From contig NZ_JAJOZR010000012.1 of assembly GCF_021168455.1 (NCBI RefSeq), positions 1 through 64,000 on the forward strand: 64,000 nt of DNA, in the 5' to 3' direction. The notes under the pieces were generated by a model. The model saw only the letters and a program-made list of their open reading frames with translations. It was not told where the DNA came from and ran no database searches. Each line of letters begins with the position of its first letter. Position 1 is the first letter of the stretch. The stretch is from Ferranicluibacter quercicola (GTDB taxonomy: Bacteria > Pseudomonadota > Alphaproteobacteria > Rhizobiales > Rhizobiaceae). Shown in pieces: positions 9,071-17,463 of this stretch. The position numbers and the translations under genes are program-made.

Positions 9071-9874
9071 ATGACGGCCGAGACGACCATGGACCGCCGG
9101 AAGGCCGGCGAGACCATCGACAGCTTCCACCGGGGACGCTTCCACCTCGTCCAGCCGCTCGGCCGCGGCCATCGCGCCGGCATGGATGCCATGCTGCTCG
9201 CCGCGCTGGTCCCCGATACGAACCGGGCCGGCACGAAGGTCGCCGATCTCGGTGCCGGCGCAGGTGCGGCCGGCATGGCGGTGGCCGTGCGCATACCCGC
9301 CGCGCAGGTCCTGCTCGTGGAGCGGGCGCCCGAAATGGCGACGTTTGCCCGTCGCAGCCTTGCTCTTCCGCAGAACGCCGCCTTCGCCGATCGCCTCGCC
9401 GTGCTGGAGGCCGATGTCGCGCTGACCGGTCGCGCCCGTGTCGCGGCCGGCCTGCCGAGCGACGTCTTCGACCATGTCGTCATGAACCCGCCCTTCAACA
9501 ATGGCGCCGACCGGCGGACGCCGGATGCGCTGAAGGCGGAGGCCCATGCCATGAGCGACGGGCTGTTCGACGCCTGGATCCGCACCGCCGGCGCGATCCT
9601 GCGGCCCGGCGGCCAGCTGTCGCTGATCGCGCGCCCGGAATCCATCGGCGAGATCATGGCCGCCTGCGGGCGCCGGTTCGGCGGTCTGGAGATCACGCCC
9701 GTCCTGCCGCGGGCCGGCGAAAATGCCGTACGCATCCTCCTCACCGGTATCAAGCAGTCCCGCGCGCGCCTTGCCCTGCGCGCGCCCCTCGTCATGCACG
9801 GGGAGGGCTCGCATGCCTTTCTCCAGGAGGTCGATGACCTCAACAACGGGCGCGCCTTTCACGCCCGGCGCTGA
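9071..9874 (+). CDS. SAM-dependent methyltransferase, TrmN6-like
   Basis: This 267-residue class I methyltransferase has the SAM loop VADLGAGAGAAGMAV and the catalytic motif NPPFNNG typical of N6-adenine methyltransferases. The family includes the tRNA1(Val) A37 N6-methyltransferase (TrmN6/YfiC). Modification of tRNA is the likeliest role, but the substrate is not proven. The ATG at 9071 follows GGGGAGAC closely. It stands between DUF2007 and the S49 peptidase on the same strand. Confidence 0.85.
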   Translation: MTAETTMDRRKAGETIDSFHRGRFHLVQPLGRGHRAGMDAMLLAALVPDTNRAGTKVADLGAGAGAAGMAVAVRIPAAQVLLVERAPEMATFARRSLALPQNAAFADRLAVLEADVALTGRARVAAGLPSDVFDHVVMNPPFNNGADRRTPDALKAEAHAMSDGLFDAWIRTAGAILRPGGQLSLIARPESIGEIMAACGRRFGGLEITPVLPRAGENAVRILLTGIKQSRARLALRAPLVMHGEGSHAFLQEVDDLNNGRAFHARR

Positions 9875-9961
9875 ATTTACCGTGATGCGCGCCGCACGGC
9901 ATTGCGTCGGCATTGGCAATCCCTACATCCGGCGGAGAGTGTTCACGATAAGGAGACGGAC

Positions 9962-10828
9962 TTGGCCGGTTTCATGAAGAGGTTGCTGCCGAAGCGCTTT
10001 CGCAAGCAGGGCGTGACGATCCCCGTCGTTCGCCTGCACGGCGCCATCATGGCGGGCGGCAGCGCGTTCCGGCCGATGCTCAACATTGCAGCCGTCGCGC
10101 CGCTGCTCGAGCGTGCCTTTGCCGACAAGGAGGCGCCGGCGGTGGCCATCGCCATCAATTCGCCCGGCGGCTCCCCCGTCCAGTCGCGGCTGATCTACCA
10201 GCGCATCCGCGATCTCGCGGTGGAGAAGAACAAGCGCGTCCTCGTCTTCGCCGAAGACGTCGCGGCCTCCGGCGGCTACATGATCGCGCTGGCCGGCGAC
10301 GAGATCATCGCCGATCCCACCTCCATCGTCGGCTCCATCGGCGTCGTCTCCGGCGGCTTCGGCTTCACCGAGCTTCTGGAAAAGGTCGGTATCGAGCGCC
10401 GCATCTACACGGCCGGCGAAAACAAGGTGATGCTCGATCCGTTCCAGCCCGAGAAGGAAAAGGACGTCGCCTATCTGAAAAGCCTGCAGCAGGAAATTCA
10501 CGGCGTCTTCACCGGCATGGTGAAAGCCCGGCGCGGGCATCTCTTGACGGACGACGGCGAGATCTTCTCCGGCCTGTTCTGGACCGGCGAACGTGCCCGC
10601 GCGCTCGGCCTGGTCGATGGCCTCGGCGACATGCGCGGCGAACTCAAGCGCCGCTATGGCGAAAAGACGGAACTGCGGCTGGTCAGCGCGTCGCGCGGCC
10701 TGCTCGGCCGCCGCCAGCCCGGGGTGGGCCTTGCGGCCGGCATCGGCAGCAGCCTTGCGCTTTCCGCCGTCGCCGGTCTTGCCGAAACGGCAGAAGAAAA
10801 GGCATTATGGGGCCGGTTCGGCCTTTGA
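9962..10828 (+). CDS. S49 family serine peptidase (SppA/SohB-like)
   Basis: The 288-residue protein is a short form of signal peptide peptidase A. It shows the NSPGGSPVQS oxyanion segment, the nucleophile motif ASGGYMIA and a lysine in the AGENKVML segment, as expected for a Ser-Lys dyad. I place the start at TTG 9962, six bases after AAGGAG (9950-9955); an ATG four codons on (9974) lacks such spacing. No cleavable signal peptide is evident; the basic N-terminus may contact the membrane. The usual role is degrading leftover signal peptides and membrane proteins. Confidence 0.88.
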   Translation: MAGFMKRLLPKRFRKQGVTIPVVRLHGAIMAGGSAFRPMLNIAAVAPLLERAFADKEAPAVAIAINSPGGSPVQSRLIYQRIRDLAVEKNKRVLVFAEDVAASGGYMIALAGDEIIADPTSIVGSIGVVSGGFGFTELLEKVGIERRIYTAGENKVMLDPFQPEKEKDVAYLKSLQQEIHGVFTGMVKARRGHLLTDDGEIFSGLFWTGERARALGLVDGLGDMRGELKRRYGEKTELRLVSASRGLLGRRQPGVGLAAGIGSSLALSAVAGLAETAEEKALWGRFGL

Positions 10829-10868
10829 AAGCAACACGGTCGCGCCCCGTCTCCCGCTGGAACCCACG

Positions 10869-11054
10869 ATGCCGCAACTCATCCTCTTCCTGATCGTCGC
10901 CGCCATCGCCTGGTTCGGCTACCGCAAGTTCGTGCTCGACGCCGAACGCCTCGCCCGCCAGCGCGAACGCGTCCGCAAGCAGCAGCAGACCGGGTCGCAG
11001 GGTACGCTGGTGAAGGACCCGGCGACGGGAGAATATCGCCTCAAGCAGGATTGA
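10869..11054 (+). CDS. small single-span membrane protein
   Basis: A 61-residue protein with one N-terminal transmembrane segment (LILFLIVAAIAWFGY, residues 4-18) followed by a highly charged tail (AERLARQRERVRKQQQ) and a KDPATGEYRL end. It lies 40 bases downstream of the S49 peptidase gene. I do not recognise a named family; similar small proteins accompany the S49 gene in other rhizobia as far as I recall. Confidence 0.65.
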   Translation: MPQLILFLIVAAIAWFGYRKFVLDAERLARQRERVRKQQQTGSQGTLVKDPATGEYRLKQD

Positions 11055-11132
11055 TGGCGGCCGAGCGAGCTGCGGAGCCCTGATGATGACGTTGTGAAGG
11101 CCGGCCGCAGGCATGTAGCCTTCGCTCACCTG

Positions 11133-11453
11133 CTAAAGCCGGTCTCTAGCCTTCGACATCCAGTCCGACCCCGCATAGCTGATGGCGACGATTTGGACGG
11201 TTCGCGCTTCCTCGTCCACGGTAAAGCAGATCACGCCTTTCTGTCCGGCGGGAATGGTGCGTAACCCCGAGGGGAGACCGTCACGGATCGGAGCCTTGTA
11301 GGGCATATCCGCAAGGGTCTTCGTGACCGCCTCGATGTCGGCGAGCTTTCGTCCCGCAATCTCGACGCCGGCATAGGCTGCAATCATGTCGTTGATATCG
11401 ATGAGCTCCTGCACGGCTTCCGGCAGGTAGAGAATGCGATACGGGCTCGTCAT
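11133..11453 (-). CDS. ParE/RelE-superfamily toxin
   Basis: The 106-residue protein has the ParE-like pattern: YRILYLPEAVQELIDI at the start, a middle IPAGQKGVICFTVDE segment and VQIVAISYAGSDW near the end. ParE toxins poison gyrase and RelE toxins cleave ribosome-bound mRNA; the sequence favours the ParE side, but the target is uncertain. The gene overlaps the antitoxin by 4 bases (ATGA), the usual antitoxin-first arrangement. The pair sits between the S49 gene set and glyQ. Confidence 0.85.
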   Translation of the reverse strand: MTSPYRILYLPEAVQELIDINDMIAAYAGVEIAGRKLADIEAVTKTLADMPYKAPIRDGLPSGLRTIPAGQKGVICFTVDEEARTVQIVAISYAGSDWMSKARDRL

Positions 11454-11728
11454 CCTCGTGAACGGGCAGCAAGGCGTTCACGCACGCGATCGAAGAGGTC
11501 GTCTTCATCCATCGCAATCCATTGATCCCGCGGCAACGCCATCCGGCGGTGCAGCTCGTCGGTCATGCCAGCCAACGGATCGTCCGCGACACTTTCATGG
11601 CTCCGCATCATGTCCTCAATGCTTGCCGCCAGGACGCTGTCGAGCGAGGGGTAGCGGCCTTCCTCCACCAGCCGCTCGGCGTAGTGCAGAACGTGATCCG
11701 GCAGGCTGACGGTCGTCTTGATATTCAT
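11450..11728 (-). CDS. ribbon-helix-helix antitoxin (ParD-like)
   Basis: A 92-residue antitoxin beginning MNIKTTVSLPDHVLHYAERL, a short beta strand followed by two helices as in ParD/CopG proteins. The C-terminal half (EDMMRSHESVADDPLAG onward) would bind the toxin. The start at 11728 follows AAAGGAG with good spacing; an upstream ATG at 11761 has none. It overlaps the toxin start by 4 bases, implying translational coupling, and the complex probably represses its own promoter. Confidence 0.82.
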   Translation of the reverse strand: MNIKTTVSLPDHVLHYAERLVEEGRYPSLDSVLAASIEDMMRSHESVADDPLAGMTDELHRRMALPRDQWIAMDEDDLFDRVRERLAARSRG

Positions 11729-11838
11729 CGGCGTCTCCTTTGCAAATCCCGCAACCAACATACCTTAAACATTGACCCCTGTCGTCGCCCGTGGCACTCG
11801 TCCGGTCTCATCTTACCGTCACCAGCGATTGATCTGCC

Positions 11839-12792
11839 ATGACCGACCTGCCCGACCACATGAACCCGAAGCGCTCGTTCCAGGCCCTGATCCTGACCCT
11901 GCACGCCTACTGGGCCGACAAGGGCTGCGCGGTGCTGCAGCCTTACGACATGGAAGTGGGCGCGGGCACGTTCCATCCGGCGACGACGCTGCGGGCGCTG
12001 GGCCCGAAACCCTGGCGGGCCGCCTATGTGCAGCCCTCGCGCCGGCCGACCGACGGACGCTATGGCGAGAACCCGAACCGGCTGCAGCATTACTACCAGT
12101 ATCAGGTCATCCTGAAGCCGAACCCGTCGAACCTGCAGGAGCTCTATCTCGGCTCGCTCGCCGCCATCGGCCTCGATCCGCTGCTGCACGACATCCGCTT
12201 CGTCGAGGACGACTGGGAAAGCCCGACGCTCGGCGCCTGGGGGCTCGGCTGGGAGTGCTGGTGCGACGGCATGGAGGTGTCGCAGTTCACCTATTTCCAG
12301 CAGGTCTGCGGCATCGAATGCTCGCCCGTGTCCGGCGAGCTGACCTACGGCCTCGAGCGGCTGGCCATGTATGTCCAGGGCGTCGACAATGTCTACGACC
12401 TCAACTTCAACGGCCGCGAGGGTGCCGAAAAGATCAGCTATGGCGACGTCTTCCTGCAGGCCGAGCAGGAATATTCGCGGCACAATTTCGAATATGCCAA
12501 CACCGCGATGCTGCATCAGCACTTCATCGACGCGGAAGCCGAATGCCTGGCCTTGCTGAAGGCCGGCGCACCGGGCGACACCGACAACCGCGCTTTGCAC
12601 AAATGCGTGTTTCCGGCCTACGACCAGTGCATCAAGGCGAGCCACGTCTTCAACCTGCTCGATGCCCGCGGCGTCATTTCGGTCACCGAGCGGCAGAGCT
12701 ACATTCTGCGGGTGCGCACGCTGGCCAAGGCCTGCGGCGAAGCCTTCCTGATGACCGATGCCGGCGGCATCAACCTTTCGGCCGCCGCCTGA
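11839..12792 (+). CDS. glyQ: glycyl-tRNA synthetase alpha subunit
   Basis: This 317-residue protein is the catalytic alpha chain of the heterotetrameric bacterial glycyl-tRNA synthetase. It contains the class II motif region ALGPKPWRAAYVQPSRRPTDGRYGENPNRLQ (seen in parts), CDGMEVSQFTYFQQ and SGELTYGLERLAMY. The beta chain, glyS, lies 4.7 kb downstream rather than adjacent. Length agrees with the family. Confidence 0.97.
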   Translation: MTDLPDHMNPKRSFQALILTLHAYWADKGCAVLQPYDMEVGAGTFHPATTLRALGPKPWRAAYVQPSRRPTDGRYGENPNRLQHYYQYQVILKPNPSNLQELYLGSLAAIGLDPLLHDIRFVEDDWESPTLGAWGLGWECWCDGMEVSQFTYFQQVCGIECSPVSGELTYGLERLAMYVQGVDNVYDLNFNGREGAEKISYGDVFLQAEQEYSRHNFEYANTAMLHQHFIDAEAECLALLKAGAPGDTDNRALHKCVFPAYDQCIKASHVFNLLDARGVISVTERQSYILRVRTLAKACGEAFLMTDAGGINLSAAA

Positions 12793-12796
12793 ACCC

Positions 12797-12955
12797 TCAG
12801 CCGCGCCAGTGACGCTGGAGGGGGCGGTGGATGTTGAGCGGCGCGCTGTCGAGCATGCGCGGCGTGAAGCGATTGCGCTCGCCCCGCAGCGCGACGAGGT
12901 GGCTGATGCCGGTGAGCATCACGGCGGACAGGGCGATGACGGCAAGAAGTGTCAT
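12797..12955 (-). CDS. small membrane protein of unknown function
   Basis: A 52-residue frame starts at ATG 12955 behind AAGGAT and ends four bases after glyQ on the opposite strand. It has one hydrophobic N-terminal segment (LLAVIALSAVMLTGISHLVAL) and a basic tail rich in Arg and His. No family is recognised. The good ribosome binding site and biased codons favour a real gene, but this rests on sequence features alone. Confidence 0.5.
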   Translation of the reverse strand: MTLLAVIALSAVMLTGISHLVALRGERNRFTPRMLDSAPLNIHRPLQRHWRG

Positions 12956-13004
12956 GATCACGGTATCCTTTTTGAGGGAAGCCTGAGCTTCCGAATGAGG
13001 TTTG

Positions 13005-13310
13005 TCAGGCCGTCATTGCCGACAGGTCGGTGCCGATGCAGCGCCGGGGCGCGGCATCCATGACACCCGGCAGCACGAACACGCTGCAGCGTCGGACGGT
13101 GCCGGAAGCGCGGGTTTCCTCGCTCGAGGTGTCCCGCCGGCTCCGGCGTTGGAAATCGGACGATGCCGCGCGCCGTGGGATCGGCAGGTGCGTCGTCATC
13201 GCGAGATCCATCATGGCAGGGTAAGCCGGATCGAGGCTGACGCCAATCCTGACAAATCGCCCGTCATTTCCGGTGAAACGCGCCCTCAGGAGCCATGTGC
13301 CGGCCTGCAA
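13005..13310 (-). CDS. possible small basic protein
   Basis: An open frame of up to 101 residues fills much of the glyQ-lemA gap on the minus strand, ending 49 bases before the small membrane protein gene. Internal ATGs at 13211 and 13208 are alternative starts. The third codon positions are mostly G or C, as in real genes here, and the C-terminus has the cysteine-bearing segments RRCSVFVLPG and PRRCIGTDLSAMTA. I recognise no family and see no strong ribosome binding site, so it may be spurious. Confidence 0.35.
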   Translation of the reverse strand: MQAGTWLLRARFTGNDGRFVRIGVSLDPAYPAMMDLAMTTHLPIPRRAASSDFQRRSRRDTSSEETRASGTVRRCSVFVLPGVMDAAPRRCIGTDLSAMTA

Positions 13311-13459
13311 GGCAGTGGGCAGCGGTGTAAAAGCACGCTATGGAGATGCGGGCCGGCAGGGCGTAAGGTCCGGTTCGGCCTGCCGCCCGCGCGCAGGCTG
13401 GCGTGTTCCGTGTATTTCGTCGCGCGCAGTGAGATGCGCGACATCTGGGGAGAGAGAAA

Positions 13460-14011
13460 ATGATCGCAGGTCTCGTCATTCTGGCCGTCGTCGCCGGCTA
13501 TCTCGTCCTTGTCTACAACGGGCTGGTCAAGGCGCGGAACGTCAAGGAAGAGGCCTGGTCCGGCATCGACGTGCAGCTGAAGCGCCGCGCCGACCTGATC
13601 CCCAACCTGCTGGAAACCGTCAAGGGCTACGCGGCGCACGAGCGCGGCACGCTGGAAGAGATCGTCGATCTGCGCAACCGCGCCCAGGCCGTGCCGGCCG
13701 GCGATGTCGCAGGCCGCGCGCAGGCGGAAGGCATGCTCGGCCAGGCGCTCGGCAAGCTGTTCGCCTTGGCCGAAGCCTATCCCGATCTCAAGGCCAACCA
13801 GAATTTTTCCGAACTGCAGGCCTCCATCGAGGGCACGGAAGACGAGATCCAGATGTCGCGCCGCTACTACAACGGTGCCGCGCGCGACCTCAACGTCAAG
13901 GTCGAGAGCTTTCCGTCGAACCTCGTCGCCGGTCCGCTCGGCTTTTCCAAGGCACCCTATTTCGAGATCACCAGCGAGGCCGACCGCGCCGTTCCCACGA
14001 TCAAGTTCTGA
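13460..14011 (+). CDS. lemA: LemA family protein
   Basis: The 183-residue protein has one N-terminal membrane span (VILAVVAGYLVLVYNGLV) followed by the signature QLKRRADLIPNLLETVKGYA and the helical segment RRYYNGAARDLNVKVE that define the LemA family. LemA proteins are short coiled-coil bundles on the membrane whose job is not settled. They are often encoded with TPM or DUF2207 proteins, and a DUF2207 gene follows here after the EPSP synthase gene. Confidence 0.93.
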   Translation: MIAGLVILAVVAGYLVLVYNGLVKARNVKEEAWSGIDVQLKRRADLIPNLLETVKGYAAHERGTLEEIVDLRNRAQAVPAGDVAGRAQAEGMLGQALGKLFALAEAYPDLKANQNFSELQASIEGTEDEIQMSRRYYNGAARDLNVKVESFPSNLVAGPLGFSKAPYFEITSEADRAVPTIKF

Positions 14012-14043
14012 GCCGCGCCGCAACGTTTACAAGAGACAGTCGT

Positions 14044-15345
14044 ATGATCCCTGCCCAGAAGACCGCCCTTCAGAAATCCGTGACCATCACGCCGCCGTCG
14101 CATCCGCTCGTCGGCGCCGTCAGTCCGCCCGGCTCGAAGTCGATCACCAACCGCGCGCTGCTGCTCGCGGGCCTTGCCAACGGCACCAGCCGGCTGACGG
14201 GCGCGCTGCGCAGCGACGATACGCGGTACATGGCCGAGGCCCTGCGCGCGATGGGCGTCGCGGTGCGCGAGCCCGATCCCACCACCTTCGTCGTCACCGG
14301 CACGGGCCGGCTGACGGCACCCTCCGAACCGCTTTTCCTCGGCAATGCCGGCACGGCCACCCGCTTCCTCACGGCGGCCGCGGCCCTCGTCGATGGCACC
14401 GTGGTCGTGGATGGCGACCAGCACATGCGCAAGCGGCCGATCGCGCCGCTGGTGGAGGCGCTGCGCTCCCTCGGCGTCGGGCTCTCCGCCGAGACCGGCT
14501 GCCCGCCCGTCACCGTCACCGGCACGGGCCGCATCCCGGGCCGCCGCGTCGAGATCGATGCCGGCCTTTCCAGCCAGTATGTCTCCGCCCTGCTGATGGC
14601 CGCAGCCGGCGCGGCTTCGGCCGACGAGACCGACGCGCCGCTCGACATCGCGCTTGCCGGCGACGAGATCGGCGCGCGCGGCTATATCGACCTGACGCTT
14701 GCCGCCATGCGCGCCTTCGGCGCCCGCGTGGAGCAGGCCTCGTCCTCCGTCTGGCGGGTCTGGCCGACGGGCTACACCGCGACCGACTTCCGCATCGAGC
14801 CCGACGCGTCGGCTGCCACCTATCTCTGGGCGATGGAAAAGCTAACCGGCGGCCGCATCGATCTGGGCGTCCCGACAGTGGATTTCTCGCAGCCCGATGC
14901 CCGCGCATATGATGTCATCGCGCAATTTCCGCATCTCCCCGCCGTGATCGACGGATCGCAGATGCAGGATGCCGTGCCGACGCTCGCCGTTCTCGCCGCC
15001 TTCAACGAGACGCCGGTGCGCTTCACCGGCATCGCCAACCTGCGCGTCAAGGAATGCGACCGCGTGCGCGCCCTCTCGCTCGGCCTGACGAACATCCGCG
15101 CCGGGCTGGCCGCGGAGGAGGGCGACGACCTGCTGGTGGCCTCCGATCCCGGCCTTGCCGGCCAGACCCTGCCGGCCGAGATCGACACCTTCGCCGATCA
15201 CCGCATCGCCATGAGCTTTGCGCTGGCGGGACTGAAGATCGGCGGCATCGCCATTCTCGATCCGGACTGCGTCGGAAAGACCTATCCGGACTACTGGGAT
15301 GCGCTCGCCTCGCTGGGCGTCGATATGACCCTGCGGTCGGCGTGA
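14044..15345 (+). CDS. aroA: 3-phosphoshikimate 1-carboxyvinyltransferase (EPSP synthase)
   Basis: The 433-residue enzyme transfers the enolpyruvyl group of PEP to shikimate-3-phosphate, the sixth step of the shikimate pathway. It shows PPGSKSITNRALLLAGLA, LFLGNAGTATRFLTAA, GDQHMRKRPIAPLVEAL and near the end IDTFADHRIAMSFA and GKTYPDYW. The LGNAGTATR form is that of class I enzymes, whereas Agrobacterium relatives also carry a class II (CP4-like) enzyme elsewhere. It may therefore be a second copy or serve another enolpyruvyl transfer. It sits between lemA and DUF2207, 5 bases before the latter; aroC is at 58.0-59.1 kb. Confidence 0.9.
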   Translation: MIPAQKTALQKSVTITPPSHPLVGAVSPPGSKSITNRALLLAGLANGTSRLTGALRSDDTRYMAEALRAMGVAVREPDPTTFVVTGTGRLTAPSEPLFLGNAGTATRFLTAAAALVDGTVVVDGDQHMRKRPIAPLVEALRSLGVGLSAETGCPPVTVTGTGRIPGRRVEIDAGLSSQYVSALLMAAAGAASADETDAPLDIALAGDEIGARGYIDLTLAAMRAFGARVEQASSSVWRVWPTGYTATDFRIEPDASAATYLWAMEKLTGGRIDLGVPTVDFSQPDARAYDVIAQFPHLPAVIDGSQMQDAVPTLAVLAAFNETPVRFTGIANLRVKECDRVRALSLGLTNIRAGLAAEEGDDLLVASDPGLAGQTLPAEIDTFADHRIAMSFALAGLKIGGIAILDPDCVGKTYPDYWDALASLGVDMTLRSA

Positions 15346-15349
15346 TCCG

Positions 15350-17347
15350 ATGAAGCGCGCGCGGCACACGATCCGGCAGGGCTCGCGGACATGGACGGCG
15401 CAGGGGGGCGCTGTATCGCGGCTGGTCGCGGTTCTCGCCGCGCTCATCCTCCTTGCCGGCGTCACCGCCGGTCTCGCGCAGGCCGAAGAGCGGATCCTCT
15501 CCTATGATTCGCAGATCGAGGTCGCCGCGGACGGAACCCTGACCGTCACCGAGACGATCCGTGCCGTCGCCGAGGGCGACCTCATCAAGCGCGGCATCTA
15601 TCGTGATTTTCCGCTGACCTTCACCACGGACGATGGCCGCACGCACCGCGTCGGCTTCCAGCTCGTTTCCGTCGAGCGCGATGGCGAGGCGGAGCCGTCG
15701 CGCACCGAAAACATCGATGGCGGCATCCGCATCTATACCGGCGACAAGGATGTCTTCCTGTCGAACGGCGTCCACACCTTCGCGCTGACCTACACGACCG
15801 ACCGCCAGATTCGCTTTTTCGAAGACCACGACGAGCTTTACTGGAACGTCACCGGAACCGGCTGGGCCTTCCCCATCGACGAGGCGAGCGCCACCGTGCT
15901 CCTGCCGGGCGGCGCGCGGCCGCAGGCGCTCGACGTCTTCACCGGTGCCTACGGCTCCAGGGCCAAGTTCGCGCGCGGCTCCCCCGCCGGAAACGGCGCG
16001 ACGTTCCGCACCACGCGACCGCTCGGGGCGCAGGAGGGCCTGACCATCGTCATGAGCCTGAAGAAGGGCGTGATCGCGCCGCCGAGCGAGGCGCAGCTGC
16101 GGGCCGCCTGGTGGCAGGAAAACATGGCCGCGATCCTCGCCGGCATCGGCCTCCTCGTCGTCGCCGTCTATTACGGCTGGATCTGGCGGCGCGCCGGGCG
16201 CGATCCGGATGGCGGCGTCGTCGTGCCGCGATGGGACCCGCCGGAAAACGCCTCGCCCGCGCTCGTCAACTACATCGACAATCGCGGCTTTGCCGATGGC
16301 GGCTGGACGGCGATCTCCGCGGCCGCGCTCAACCTCGCCGTCACCGGCCGCGTCGTGCTGGAGGATCTTCAGAACGCGCTCGTCATCGCTGCGACCGGCA
16401 AGAAGGTCTCCACCGAGAAGCTGCCCACCGGCGAAGCCGCGCTGATGCGCGCCGTCGAGGGTGCGGGAGGCCGGCTCGTCATCGACCGCGAAAACGGCCC
16501 CGCCGTGCAGAAGGCGGGCGAAGCCTTCCGCAAGGCGATGGAAAGCGAACATCGCGGCAAGTATTACAAGGCGAACATCGGCGCGATCATCGCCGGCATC
16601 GCGCTGTCCGTCGCCTTCATCCTGGCGATCCTCGTGCTCGGAACGCTCGACGATGCGGGTGCCGCCATCGTCATCGTGCCCGTCGTCATCGCCGTGTTCG
16701 TCGCCATCTTCATTGCCGTCTTCGGCCGCTCCATCCGCCGCAGGTCGAGTCTGGCCGGGCGCGTCGCCGGCATTGTCGTCCTGTCGGTCTTCGGCTTCAT
16801 CGGCGTCACCGTCTTCGGCGGGCTCATCGCCTCCATCGCCTTCGAGGCGGTGGAAACGCACCAGCTGCCGCTGCTCGCGGGCATCGGCGGCATCGTGCTC
16901 GTCAATCTCGTCTTCCTGTTCCTCATGGGCGCGCCCACCCCGGTCGGCGCGAAGATGTCGGCCCACATCGCCGGCCTGCGGCAATATCTGACGCTGGCCG
17001 AACAGGAGCGCATGAACATGGCCGGCGCGCCCACCATGTCACCCGGACATTATGAAACCCTGCTGCCCTATGCCGTGGCCCTGGGCGTGGAAAAGCCGTG
17101 GTCGAAGACCTTCGATGCCTGGCTCGCCACGGCTGCGGCGGGCGCGGCGGCCTATACGCCGGTCTGGTACTCCGGCACCGGCGGCAATAGCGGCTTCGGC
17201 GATCGCATGGGCGGCTTTGCCGGCTCCATGGCGGGCGCCATGCAGTCGTCGCTTCCGCCACCGCCGAAAAGCTCCAGTTCCGGCTTTTCCTCCGGCGGCG
17301 GCTTTTCCGGCGGGGGCGGCGGCGGTGGCGGTGGCGGCGGCTGGTAG
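15350..17347 (+). CDS. DUF2207 membrane protein with glycine-rich tail
   Basis: A 665-residue protein with an N-terminal signal/anchor (VAVLAALILLAGVTAGLAQA), an extracytoplasmic beta-rich DUF2207 region containing RGIYRDFP and the DELYWNVTGTGWAFPI motif, a membrane span near residue 260, and further spans near 410-510. It ends in a run of Gly-Gly-Gly with Ser and Phe finishing in Trp. This tail and the association with LemA are typical of the family. The function is unknown; an envelope-linked role with LemA is inferred. The start is 5 bases after aroA. Confidence 0.9.
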   Translation: MKRARHTIRQGSRTWTAQGGAVSRLVAVLAALILLAGVTAGLAQAEERILSYDSQIEVAADGTLTVTETIRAVAEGDLIKRGIYRDFPLTFTTDDGRTHRVGFQLVSVERDGEAEPSRTENIDGGIRIYTGDKDVFLSNGVHTFALTYTTDRQIRFFEDHDELYWNVTGTGWAFPIDEASATVLLPGGARPQALDVFTGAYGSRAKFARGSPAGNGATFRTTRPLGAQEGLTIVMSLKKGVIAPPSEAQLRAAWWQENMAAILAGIGLLVVAVYYGWIWRRAGRDPDGGVVVPRWDPPENASPALVNYIDNRGFADGGWTAISAAALNLAVTGRVVLEDLQNALVIAATGKKVSTEKLPTGEAALMRAVEGAGGRLVIDRENGPAVQKAGEAFRKAMESEHRGKYYKANIGAIIAGIALSVAFILAILVLGTLDDAGAAIVIVPVVIAVFVAIFIAVFGRSIRRRSSLAGRVAGIVVLSVFGFIGVTVFGGLIASIAFEAVETHQLPLLAGIGGIVLVNLVFLFLMGAPTPVGAKMSAHIAGLRQYLTLAEQERMNMAGAPTMSPGHYETLLPYAVALGVEKPWSKTFDAWLATAAAGAAAYTPVWYSGTGGNSGFGDRMGGFAGSMAGAMQSSLPPPPKSSSSGFSSGGGFSGGGGGGGGGGGW

Positions 17348-17463
17348 ACGCGCGCCGTCGCCGGGAAACAACGCTGCCAAAGCGCGCCTATCATGGTGAC
17401 TTTTCGCAGCGGGATTGCTAAGGCGACGGGCATCCATCCGCTTTACCGAAAAGTCTGAGTGCC

